DNA of 64,000 nucleotides from JAAAOZ01 sp964496595 (lineage in GTDB: Bacteria; Chloroflexota; Anaerolineae; B4-G1; SLSP01): NCBI GenBank assembly GCA_964496595.1, contig CAZCAI010000004.1:1-64000 (forward strand), written 5' to 3'. This document shows positions 23,823 to 31,816 of this stretch, one piece after another. Numbering within the stretch: the first letter of the stretch is position 1; each line of letters begins with the position of its first letter. The notes under the pieces are model-generated. The model was not told the DNA's origin, did not search any database, and saw nothing but the letters and a program-made list of their open reading frames with translations. Made by a program: the position numbers and the translations under genes.

Positions 23823-25405
23823 TGATGCTGGCTCCGATGTTGACTCCACAGCCAGGCACCCACGCCGATGAGCAGCAGGCCCACGCCGATGCCGCCGCCG
23901 AGTAGGAGAAGATTAAGGGCGCGATCGGGGCGCACCGAGGAGGTCGGCGCCTCGCCTTCCACGGCGGGACGGGTCGGGGTCGGAGAGGCGGTAGGGGACG
24001 GCGCGGGTGTGGCGGCATCGCCTTCAGCAAGCGCGCGCGAGGTCGCGGGCGCCGACGGCGTCACGATGGGCGAATCCGCCTCCACGCCGGGTTCGGGCGT
24101 GGGAGATCGGGGCGGCGTGACGGTCGGGGTCGGCGCATCGGCATCGGGAGTAGGAGTTGGCGTCGCCGTCGCGCCGGGCGTCGCCGTCGTGATGCGGAAG
24201 GGGGTCGCCGTGGCGGTGGCGTTCGAGGCGTCCTCGCACGCGCCGGTGACGCTCAAGGCGATCTTGAAATCCTCCTCGGTGTCATCCTTGTAAAGCACTC
24301 GCAGCGTGTGGGTCTCATCCTCGCACGGGCAGACGGTCGTTGTGTCGGTGTTGGAGACGAGCTGCCCATCCAAATATGCTTCCTGAACGTGTTCGACGCG
24401 CCAACGCAACGTCGTACACGTACCGGCGGCCAGATCCTCCTGATCCGCCTGGAACATGACGGAGGGCGTGGGTGTAGGGGGCGGCGCGGTGGTCGTCGGT
24501 TGGGGCGAGGGGGAGGCCGTTGGCGTCCGCGTGGGACGGCGCGTGGGGGTAGCGGTGGCCTGCGGCTTCGGCGTGGACGTGGGCGTCGGCGTGTCGTTGA
24601 CCATCGGCGTCACCGGCCCGAACATCTCGCCCTCGCTGCCGTCGTCCGGCGCATCCTGGAGCTGATACTCGTAGGCGACGCCGGGCGTCACGTTCACGTC
24701 ATAGGCATCGTAGCGGGCGCCGACGATATCGTTTTCGCCGGGCACAAAATCTACGGGGCTTTCCTCGCCGGGGATTTCGACAAAAATCGTCTCAAACTCG
24801 CCCTCTTCCCCCTCACGACGCCAGATCAAGAAGCCCAAATTGCCAGTCTCGCTGGCCGTCTCCCAATGGAGGTGGACCTCACTATCCTCCCACTCGGCGG
24901 TGAATTCGGTCACGGTGACGGCGGCGTAGACGCCGGAGACGGTGACAGCCAACAGCAGCAGAAGTAGAATCCAGCTTTTGAGGCGGGAGAGCACGCCCCA
25001 CACCTCGCCGCCGACGCGATGGCCTAGAGCGCGCACGCGCTCGCGGCGTTGGCGGCGGGGCGCCCGGCGATAGTAGCAGGCATCGTCGCGATAGGCGGCG
25101 GTTACGCGGCCGCGGATCGCGGCGGGCGGCCACGGGGGATCGAGCCGCCGATGGGCGTCGCCCTTGGTGAGGACGCGATCCGCGCGCCGGCCCACGTAGC
25201 GATGGAGGTAATTCTCGCGCTCGCCGCGCACGAGCACCCAATCGCCCAGGCGGAGCGCCGCGTCAGTGATCGGCTCGACCATCACCACATCGCCCGGGCG
25301 GAGCGTGGGGGCCATGCTCGCCCCGCGCACACGCAGCCGCACCGGTTGGTCAAGATCGTCCGTGAATATATCGGCCCAAGCCCGTGACCATTTCTTTGTC
25401 TCCAT
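23819..25405 (-). CDS. S24/S26 peptidase-like domain fused to an anchored FN3/Ig-like surface protein
   Basis: 528 residues. Residues 22-105 match the SipW/Sec11-type S26 fold: RGASMAPTLRPGD with Ser30, LHRY with His69 in place of the bacterial Lys, and VLTKGDAHRRLDPPWP. No membrane segment precedes it. After a basic stretch the first membrane helix is at 145-163, so this domain should lie in the cytosol and the rest outside. Outside are an FN3-like domain (VTEFTAEWEDSEVHLHWETA, about 166-262), a Thr/Pro linker, an Ig-like domain (about 322-395), a second linker, and a final membrane helix (497-520). It starts directly at the predicted transcript start. Confidence 0.75.
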   Translation of the reverse strand: METKKWSRAWADIFTDDLDQPVRLRVRGASMAPTLRPGDVVMVEPITDAALRLGDWVLVRGERENYLHRYVGRRADRVLTKGDAHRRLDPPWPPAAIRGRVTAAYRDDACYYRRAPRRQRRERVRALGHRVGGEVWGVLSRLKSWILLLLLLAVTVSGVYAAVTVTEFTAEWEDSEVHLHWETASETGNLGFLIWRREGEEGEFETIFVEIPGEESPVDFVPGENDIVGARYDAYDVNVTPGVAYEYQLQDAPDDGSEGEMFGPVTPMVNDTPTPTSTPKPQATATPTRRPTRTPTASPSPQPTTTAPPPTPTPSVMFQADQEDLAAGTCTTLRWRVEHVQEAYLDGQLVSNTDTTTVCPCEDETHTLRVLYKDDTEEDFKIALSVTGACEDASNATATATPFRITTATPGATATPTPTPDADAPTPTVTPPRSPTPEPGVEADSPIVTPSAPATSRALAEGDAATPAPSPTASPTPTRPAVEGEAPTSSVRPDRALNLLLLGGGIGVGLLLIGVGAWLWSQHRSQHQ

Positions 25406-25412
25406 ACGGAGA

Positions 25413-25440
25413 ATTATACCGCAAAAGAGGTCTTGTTCAA
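25413..25440 (-). promoter_or_regulatory. promoter giving a predicted leaderless transcript
   Basis: Minus-strand TTGAAC (25440-25435) and a perfect TATAAT (25418-25413), spacer 16. Only seven bases separate the -10 from the ATG at 25405, and no purine-rich ribosome site is present. Confidence 0.7.
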
Positions 25441-25540
25441 TGATTGTCTTGTTTTATGGAAGGTACTGGGGAATCAGCGGGGAAACTTCGGGGTTTATCT
25501 TCTGGCAGTCAAGAGCGAAGTGCAGAAGCAATTTATACTA

Positions 25541-25894
25541 TCAATACGCTATACCGGCTTCCCATTTGATCTCATCGATCTCTTGCCGCAACAGCGGCAG
25601 CCGGTTCTGGATAATGTCCCAAACAATTTCGTCCGAAACAACATCATACCCATGAGCAAGTACATTTCGGAAGCCAATGATGCGATGGTATTCACTGATC
25701 CTCGAAAGTAATTGCATATCAACCTGCTTCAGACGGTTGAGGGCTTCGCCAACAATCTCAAACTGCCGTTCGACCGCAGAGCGCAACATAACATCCGTTT
25801 TATAATCCTCAAACTTTTTGTCCGCAGTGAATTCAGTGATCAGATCAACCGCCTGATCCACATCATAGATCAGCTTTTTAGCCGCCAGTTCCAT
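25541..25894 (-). CDS. hepT: HepT-type toxin (HEPN ribonuclease)
   Basis: 117 residues of the HepT/DUF86 family, all helical. The active-site motif RX4HXY reads RNVLAHGY near residue 77, intact, as in HEPN RNases. The ATG at 25894 overlaps the 3' end of the nucleotidyltransferase gene by 17 bases, the classic antitoxin-first order. HepT cuts RNA, reportedly tRNA in studied cases, and is silenced when its MntA partner AMPylates the active-site Tyr. An upstream in-frame extension to 25981 is unlikely because it would run inside mntA. Confidence 0.93.
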   Translation of the reverse strand: MELAAKKLIYDVDQAVDLITEFTADKKFEDYKTDVMLRSAVERQFEIVGEALNRLKQVDMQLLSRISEYHRIIGFRNVLAHGYDVVSDEIVWDIIQNRLPLLRQEIDEIKWEAGIAY

Positions 25895-26192
25895 AGACCA
25901 CCATCCTATCCCGCAAGATCGCTTGTCGAAAATACGGGTTCTTGATCGCTCTTTCTTCAACCAAATCAACAGAACGTTCAAAAAGCCGCTCCAAGGCCTC
26001 TTTCAAGCCAAAATAACGATCAAACGCGCCATGGGGGCGAGAATCTTCAAAGACGACCAGAAAATCCATGTCGCTTTGCTGAGGATCAAAATCCTCTCTG
26101 GTTACCGAACCAAACACTTCTAATCGCTGGACGCCATAGGCAACACACAACTCGATGAGTTTATCCTCATACGCTTTAATCTCTAGCGCCAT
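25878..26192 (-). CDS. mntA: MntA-type minimal nucleotidyltransferase antitoxin
   Basis: 104 residues. The polymerase-beta-like active site is complete: EVFGSVTREDFDPQQSDMDF supplies the GS and D-x-D, and SVDLV gives the third Asp. MntA proteins neutralise HepT by transferring AMP to it, so the intact metal site suggests a working antitoxin. GAGAGGAA precedes the ATG. The pair forms a type VII toxin-antitoxin module between the surface-protein operon and the radical-SAM operon. Confidence 0.92.
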   Translation of the reverse strand: MALEIKAYEDKLIELCVAYGVQRLEVFGSVTREDFDPQQSDMDFLVVFEDSRPHGAFDRYFGLKEALERLFERSVDLVEERAIKNPYFRQAILRDRMVVYGTGG

Positions 26193-26690
26193 TTCCTCTC
26201 CTGTTTATATAGATTTCCTCGAACGTCTATCGGATATTTTAGGTATTTGGACACGCGAACCACGTTGCTCCGATCTGGGGATTCGGATAAAATCGACATA
26301 AGATTGAGCGCCTATACTACCCTCATTGTACATCACCTTACGAAAGTCACCAAAGCGCGGGCGCTTCTAAGAGACAATCGCGAGGCGGACTCCGCTCATC
26401 AGGTTTGATTTTTTATCGAAGCTATTGTACTATGTCTTACAGCTAAACGCATCATTCTCCCCGAGCGGGCAAACGAAGCAGTTCTGAGGTATCTACGATC
26501 CACGAGGTTGCACGCTAAGGAATTTATCGCCCACATCAACCCCAACTTCGTTTGCCTTGAACTGGGCTAAGGACGCTCTGGCGCAACTAAGGCAATTTTC
26601 CCAGTCGATCTGCTTCGAATTCCCTGAGCAACCTCCTATTCCTTATAACGTAGTAGATAATGTAACCCTAAAACAACCAGGAGTGCGAAT
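26193..26690. other. 498-bp gene-free stretch before the radical-SAM operon
   Basis: AT-richer than its surroundings. One 46-codon plus-strand open frame (about 26438-26575, containing ILPERANEAVLRYL and FIAHINPNFVCLELG) and a second short frame after its stop (GATKAIFPVDLLRIP) might be remnants of a decayed gene, but I recognise neither. GATAAT at 26656-26661 is a possible -10 for the gene at 26691; no good -35 is visible. AGGAG lies 9 bases before that ATG. Confidence 0.4.
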
Positions 26691-27038
26691 ATGAAACTTG
26701 TGACCTATCTGATCGCGGCGTTGCTGGGTTTCTTTGGTGTGATGTTCATCGTTGGCGGATCGGGAGGTATGGGATGGATCACGATCATCGTGGGCGTAAT
26801 CTTGATAGCCAGCGCCGGCATGTTAATCTACCTGACGCAGGTGCGCCCGCAGAAGACGGAGACGACGATAATCCAGAAGATCGATCTCTCTGGCGATGTC
26901 AATTTGGAACAGATGAAGTGCCGCAACTGCAACGGCACGTTGGATCGGGACGCGCTGGAGATCAAGGCCGGCGCAATTTTTGTCCATTGCCCCTACTGTG
27001 GCGCGACGTACCAGATCGAAGAGGCGCCCAAGTGGTAA
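26691..27038 (+). CDS. small membrane protein with C-terminal zinc ribbon
   Basis: 115 residues. Two hydrophobic segments (about 4-24 and 29-50) are followed by a linker and a cytosolic ribbon: MKCRNCNGTLDRDALEIK then HCPYCGATYQIEE, giving two CxxC pairs for Zn2+. It begins the operon, 27 bases before the radical-SAM gene. I do not recognise a named family. The layout suggests a membrane platform protein or adaptor for the downstream system, which is inference only. Confidence 0.7.
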   Translation: MKLVTYLIAALLGFFGVMFIVGGSGGMGWITIIVGVILIASAGMLIYLTQVRPQKTETTIIQKIDLSGDVNLEQMKCRNCNGTLDRDALEIKAGAIFVHCPYCGATYQIEEAPKW

Positions 27039-27065
27039 TTTCAGAGCTGATTTCGTTAGGATAGA

Positions 27066-28514
27066 ATGAACGCGCAACCTTGGTGGGCGCGCCTACGGGC
27101 GGAGGTGCAATCGTGGCTTGAACCCGCGCCGCCCCCGCCGGAGCCGGGCCTCTACACCTACCGGATCACCCCAGAGGAGGGCGAGCGGCGCATCCACCTG
27201 CGCGTCCAGCCGGAGGGCCACGGCGCGCTCTTCATCGATGTCACCGATGTCATCCACCTCAACGCCACGGCCACCGAGATTGCCAAACTGGCCCTGGATG
27301 ACGTCCCGGCGGCGGCGGCGCGCGACCTGATGGCTCGGCGCTTTGCGGATGTGGATAATGTGCAATTGGCGCGCGATGTGACCCAGATCTACGAGATGGT
27401 AGCGACGTTGCGCGCCCCAGAGAGCGGCTGTCGCATCTGCGCGGTCGGCGACCGGGTGGACTTTCGTCCGCTCTTCAGCGCGCCCGCGAACGCCCCCTAC
27501 AAAGTCGATGTGGCGCTCACGTATGCGTGCAACAACGCCTGCCCCCATTGCTACAACCCCGCCGAACGCTTCGAAATGTCCACGCTCTCGCTGGACGAGT
27601 GGCGGCGCGTCTTCGACAAGCTGAACGAGATCGGCGTCCCGCACGTGATCCTCACCGGCGGCGAGCCGACGCTGCATCCCGATCTGCCGGAGATCATCCG
27701 CTACGCCGACGCGCACGGTCACATCGTGGGGATGAACACCAACGGGCGACAGATGGCGCGGCCCGATTTGATGTCAACGCTGGCCGAGGCGGGCCTCAAT
27801 CACGTGCAGATCACGCTGGAGTCGTGCCGGGCGGCGGAGCACAACGCGATGGTCGGCCTGCCGGGATCGCGGGCCTTCGCGGAGACCGTCCAGGGGATCG
27901 AGAACGCCTTGGAGAGCGGCATCCACACCATCACCAACACCACCTTGACCCGCCAAAATCAGGCGCGCGCCGTGGAGGTCGTCGATTTTCTGCACGATCT
28001 GGGCGTGCGAACCTTCGCGATGAATGGGATGATCTACGCGGGCGGCGGCCTCGCGACGCCGGACGCGATCCCCGCCGAGGAGATGGCGCCGCTGCTGATC
28101 CAGGTGCGCGAGCGCGCCGAGGCGCTGGGGATGCGCTTCCTCTGGTACACGGTGACGGAGTACTGTCGCTTCTCGCCGGTTGAATTGGGGCTGGATCCCA
28201 AGCGCTGCAACGCCGCCGAGTACTCGATGTGCATTGAGCCAAACGGCGACGTTCTCCCTTGCCAATCGTACTATGTTACAGCGGGCAACCTCCTCTCCGA
28301 CCCATGGGACGAGATTTGGAACAGCGCGCTCTTCCGCAGCTTTCGGGATCGCGAGGAGGATCCAGAGGCGGCGGGGTTGCCCCGCAAATGCTGGGATTGC
28401 CCCGATCTGCCGATGTGCGGCGGCGGCTGCCGGCTGGAGCGCGAGGCGCAGCAGATCGGCGCGCCCGAACGGGGTTGCGGGCGGGCCGGCGCGCGCGTTT
28501 CGCAAGCAACGTAG
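27066..28514 (+). CDS. radical SAM/SPASM enzyme with N-terminal PqqD-like domain
   Basis: 482 residues. Residues about 30-118 resemble a PqqD-type peptide-binding (RRE) domain: IDVTDVIHLNATATEIAKL then LMARRF and DVTQIYEMV. The radical SAM barrel has CNNACPHC (Cys155, 159, 162) and ILTGGEPTLHPDL. A SPASM domain follows with Cys381, 389, 399, 442, 445, 451 and 455 (SMCIEPNGDVLPC, CWDCPDLPMCGGGC), enough for two auxiliary 4Fe-4S clusters. This plan is shared with PqqE-like and RiPP-maturing enzymes that modify peptide side chains. Candidate substrate: the Cys-Ala tail encoded two genes downstream. Substrate and reaction are inference. Confidence 0.92.
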   Translation: MNAQPWWARLRAEVQSWLEPAPPPPEPGLYTYRITPEEGERRIHLRVQPEGHGALFIDVTDVIHLNATATEIAKLALDDVPAAAARDLMARRFADVDNVQLARDVTQIYEMVATLRAPESGCRICAVGDRVDFRPLFSAPANAPYKVDVALTYACNNACPHCYNPAERFEMSTLSLDEWRRVFDKLNEIGVPHVILTGGEPTLHPDLPEIIRYADAHGHIVGMNTNGRQMARPDLMSTLAEAGLNHVQITLESCRAAEHNAMVGLPGSRAFAETVQGIENALESGIHTITNTTLTRQNQARAVEVVDFLHDLGVRTFAMNGMIYAGGGLATPDAIPAEEMAPLLIQVRERAEALGMRFLWYTVTEYCRFSPVELGLDPKRCNAAEYSMCIEPNGDVLPCQSYYVTAGNLLSDPWDEIWNSALFRSFRDREEDPEAAGLPRKCWDCPDLPMCGGGCRLEREAQQIGAPERGCGRAGARVSQAT

Positions 28515-28549
28515 GCCGTTCAATCATAAACTCAGGAAGGAGTTTTTAT

Positions 28550-29917
28550 ATGAACATTCAAGAACTAATCAAAGATTTGTGGGAGCGCATCTTCGTCACC
28601 GAACGCGATGAGCCGGAGAGCGCGCCGCCCATCGAACCCGGTCTCTATCACGCGATGGAAGAGGCCGATGGGATGTACACGCGCTTCCATCTGCGGGTCG
28701 AGCGCGACGGCAGCGGCCTGTTGATCGCCAACGCGGCGGCGGCGGCCCAACTCTCCCCCAGCGGCGCTGTGATCGCCAAGGGGCTGCTGGACGGTCAGGA
28801 CGAGGAACAGATCTTAGATCGCCTGCGCTCCTGCTTCGAGGGCGGCGCCGAGAAAAAGATGCGCGCGGACATCGCGCAGGTCACCGGCCTCATCCGGCAG
28901 ATCACCCATCCGCACGACGCCTACCCGCTCTTCACACTCAACGACGCCGCCTTCTCGCCCTACGAAGCGCAGTTGATCGCCCCGCTCCAGGCCACCGTGC
29001 CGCTGGCCGATCCAACCCGAATGACGCCGCTGCTGCGCCGGCTCTGGGAGGTGGGCATCCCCAACGTTACCGTCCTGGCGCCGGAGGAATTCGAGCGCGA
29101 CGATTTGATCCGCGCCATCGAGCTGGCGGAGGATCTGGGAATGATCGCCGGCGCGCGAGGCCGCGCGACCGATCTCTGGGACGAGGATATGCTTCAGGAT
29201 ATGATGATGGCGGGGGTGGATCACGTGACCGTGCTCTACGCGGCCGCCGATCCCGCGCTACACGACGCGCTCTGCGGCGAGGGCGATCACGCGGCGGCCA
29301 CCGCGCTCTTCGGCTGGCTGGAGGCCCACGAGATCTGCGCCATCGCCGAGATGCCGCTCACGCAACGCACCGCGCAGGAGTTGGAGGCGCCCGTCGCGGA
29401 GATGGCCGAGTTGGGCGTGGATAACATCGCGTTCGTGGCCTACGTCCACACCCAGGGGCCGGCATCAGATGAAGGCGCGGGCGAGGCCCTCGCAGGCGAG
29501 GCCCTCGCCTTGGCCGCACTCCCGCAACTCGAAGCGCGCGTGGAGGAGGCCGCGACGCAGACCCAGATGCGCTTCCTCTGGACGCCACCGATGCCGCGCC
29601 GCGCCGAAATCCCACTGGCGGCACAGGTCCGTCAAGGGCCGCGCTGCGCCGAGGATACGGCCGTGCGCGTCGAACCGAACGGCGAAGTTATCCCCTCGCG
29701 CGGCCCGATTCAGAGCGTCGGCAACATTCTCAAGGATGATTGGGAAACTATCTGGCAACACGAGTCCTTCCGCATCTACCGCGAGAAGGTCGAGCCGCCC
29801 CTCACGTACAATGAACAACAATTCGAATATCCCAATCCGGACGATCTCCAAATCCCGGTGATGGACACGGAGTCTACAGAACATCAAACGGACGCACAGA
29901 CAGGAGGCGCCGAATGA
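28550..29917 (+). CDS. pseudo-radical-SAM/SPASM paralog without cluster cysteines
   Basis: 455 residues; ATG at 28550 after AGGAAGGA. It parallels its upstream neighbour along the whole length: EPGLY and HLRV then IAK-LLD in the PqqD-like part, a helix/strand barrel in the middle, and VRVEPNGEVIPSRGPIQSVG with NILKDDWETIWQHESFRIYR in the SPASM part, where the neighbour has CIEPNGDVLPCQS and NLLSDPWDEIW. The CX3CX2C motif and all SPASM cysteines are gone (only four scattered Cys remain). It is probably a non-catalytic partner that binds substrate or the active enzyme. It overlaps the next gene by ATGA. Confidence 0.85.
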   Translation: MNIQELIKDLWERIFVTERDEPESAPPIEPGLYHAMEEADGMYTRFHLRVERDGSGLLIANAAAAAQLSPSGAVIAKGLLDGQDEEQILDRLRSCFEGGAEKKMRADIAQVTGLIRQITHPHDAYPLFTLNDAAFSPYEAQLIAPLQATVPLADPTRMTPLLRRLWEVGIPNVTVLAPEEFERDDLIRAIELAEDLGMIAGARGRATDLWDEDMLQDMMMAGVDHVTVLYAAADPALHDALCGEGDHAAATALFGWLEAHEICAIAEMPLTQRTAQELEAPVAEMAELGVDNIAFVAYVHTQGPASDEGAGEALAGEALALAALPQLEARVEEAATQTQMRFLWTPPMPRRAEIPLAAQVRQGPRCAEDTAVRVEPNGEVIPSRGPIQSVGNILKDDWETIWQHESFRIYREKVEPPLTYNEQQFEYPNPDDLQIPVMDTESTEHQTDAQTGGAE

Positions 29918-31809
29918 AAATGACGAAGAACTTACGACACATCGCGCTCATCCCGGTGATAGCACTACTCCTCACACTCGTGGGCAATCCCGCGCTGGCG
30001 CAAAATTACAGCTTCGCCGTCCCCCAGATGCAGATGCAGGTCTACGTTCAGCCCGACGCCTCCATTCGCATCGTCTACGACATCACCTTCGAGAACTACG
30101 GCTCGCCCATCGACGTGGTGGACATCGGGACGCCCAACGATAATTACGACATCGGCAATATGAGCGCCGCCATCGATGGCGTTCCGCTGACCGACATCCG
30201 CACATCCGAGTACATCGATACCGGCGTGGAGGTCCATCTCGACGGCCAGGAAATCCGCTCCGGCGAGCAGGGCACGCTCCACTTCGAGTTCACGATGCCC
30301 AATATGATCTATCAGGACACGACGGACAAGGAGAAAGCCTCGCTCCAAATCACACCCACGTGGTTCGATAGCGATCTGGTGCGGGGCACGACGCATCTCC
30401 AACTGGCTGTCCACATCCCCGAAGGCGTCGAGCCGGATGAGGTCGTCTATCAAAAAGAGGAATTTACCAACAAGGTCATCTTTGACGATCGTGTCGTCAC
30501 GATCTGGGAATGGCCGGAGACTAAAATCACAAACGAACATCTGGTCGGCGTCTCCTTCCCCCAGCGCGTGATGCAACGAGTCATCGAGATGAACATCTTC
30601 CAGCTCACCAACAAATGGCTCACCGATAACCCGATGGTCTATTTGATGTTAGGCGCCTTCAACATCGCCCTCCTGAGCTTCCTCTTCTTCCGATTTACAG
30701 GCGGCACCGGCTGCACGGTTTACGTGCTGCTGCTGGGCGGCGCGATTTTCCTCTTTTTCATCGGCCCGCTGATGGTGCTCCTCAGCATCCCGCTCCTGAT
30801 CGCGCTGATCCTCTTCAACGAGACCACGCTGATGAAACGCAAGGGTAAGCGTAAGAAGCGCACCTACCTGCCGGCGATTGCGGAGGTCGAGGGCGGCGGG
30901 ATCAAGCGCGGGCTAACGGCGCCGGAAGCGGCAGTCATTCTAGAGATGCCGCTCAACAAGGTGCTCACACTGGTGATCTTCGGCTTGTTAGAGAAGGGCA
31001 TTTTAGAGCAGGTGAAGGCCGATCCGCTCCAGATCAAGGTCGCTGAGGATTTCAAGGTGACGGACAAATCGGACCTGGACACCATCAAGAAACGCCGCTC
31101 CTATCGCCAAAACGTCGCGCAGACCAAAGGCACGGTCGTCCACAGCTACGAGGATCGCTTCTTAGATATCATTGAGATCAACCCGGACAAGCCGGTGCAG
31201 GGAATCGACTTCAGCAAGCCGATGGAGTGGCTGATCAAGATCGCCGCCGCCAAGATGAAGGGCTTTGATCTCTCCGATACGCAAGATTATTACCGCCGGG
31301 TGATCGACCGGGCGATGCAACAGGCGTCGTCCATCGGCGAGATCGAGCAGCGGGAGAAATATTTAGACAAGTACCTGCCGTGGGTGATGATGAATGAGGA
31401 GTACCCCACCGTCATGACCCATCACGGGCATCACTATTGGCCGATTTGGGCGCGCCGCTCCCTGCGCCCCACTGTAAGCGGCGGCGGCTTTCTGGGCGGC
31501 GGCAAACCTGGAGGCGAGATCGGCGGCAGCGGCGGACGCAGCACCTTTGGCGATGTGAGCGCTTCGTTCGCCGGCTGGGCCGAGACCACAATGGGCGGCA
31601 TGGCCGCTGCGATTCTGCCCGGCTCGTTGCAAGCACCCCAGCCCAAGGGCGGCGTCATCGATCTCAGCGGGGTAGACAAGGTCACGGGCGACGTCTTCAC
31701 CGCACTGATGGAATCTTCGGAGGGCAGCGGCGGGAGCGGTGGGAGTGACTGCGCGTGTGCGTGCGCCGGTTGCGCCTGCGCGTGCGCCTGCGCGGGCGGC
31801 GGTCGCTAA
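29914..31809 (+). CDS. DUF2207-like membrane protein with a Cys-Ala-rich C-terminal tail
   Basis: 631 residues. Signal peptide to about Ala29 (ALAQ); extracellular beta domain (about 31-215) like DUF2207; membrane segments at about 241-260 and 267-302 (probably a hairpin); then a strongly basic KRKGKRKK stretch marking the cytosolic side; a winged-helix-like segment (TAPEAAVILEMPLNKVLTLV); and a Gly-rich region (480-610). The protein ends CACACAGCACACACA plus GGGR: Cys613, 615, 617, 620, 622, 624, 626, alternating with Ala. The tail is therefore cytosolic and reachable by the co-encoded radical SAM pair. DUF2207 proteins often end in low-complexity Gly tails; the regular Cys spacing is the odd part. 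Confidence 0.8.
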   Translation: MKMTKNLRHIALIPVIALLLTLVGNPALAQNYSFAVPQMQMQVYVQPDASIRIVYDITFENYGSPIDVVDIGTPNDNYDIGNMSAAIDGVPLTDIRTSEYIDTGVEVHLDGQEIRSGEQGTLHFEFTMPNMIYQDTTDKEKASLQITPTWFDSDLVRGTTHLQLAVHIPEGVEPDEVVYQKEEFTNKVIFDDRVVTIWEWPETKITNEHLVGVSFPQRVMQRVIEMNIFQLTNKWLTDNPMVYLMLGAFNIALLSFLFFRFTGGTGCTVYVLLLGGAIFLFFIGPLMVLLSIPLLIALILFNETTLMKRKGKRKKRTYLPAIAEVEGGGIKRGLTAPEAAVILEMPLNKVLTLVIFGLLEKGILEQVKADPLQIKVAEDFKVTDKSDLDTIKKRRSYRQNVAQTKGTVVHSYEDRFLDIIEINPDKPVQGIDFSKPMEWLIKIAAAKMKGFDLSDTQDYYRRVIDRAMQQASSIGEIEQREKYLDKYLPWVMMNEEYPTVMTHHGHHYWPIWARRSLRPTVSGGGFLGGGKPGGEIGGSGGRSTFGDVSASFAGWAETTMGGMAAAILPGSLQAPQPKGGVIDLSGVDKVTGDVFTALMESSEGSGGSGGSDCACACAGCACACACAGGGR

Positions 31810-31816
31810 CGGCGCG

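Noticed and set aside
23880..24600. Apparent tandem DNA repeats of GGCGTCGG/TCGGCGTGG type
   Set aside because: They encode the Thr/Pro linkers of an exported protein; the periodicity is that of TPT codons, not a DNA repeat array. The same holds for 62150-62350 and 21300-21560.
27500..29900. Reading the two radical-SAM-type genes as one split or duplicated pseudogene
   Set aside because: Both have their own ribosome sites and intact frames, and the second has diverged throughout, so it is a maintained paralog and not a broken copy.
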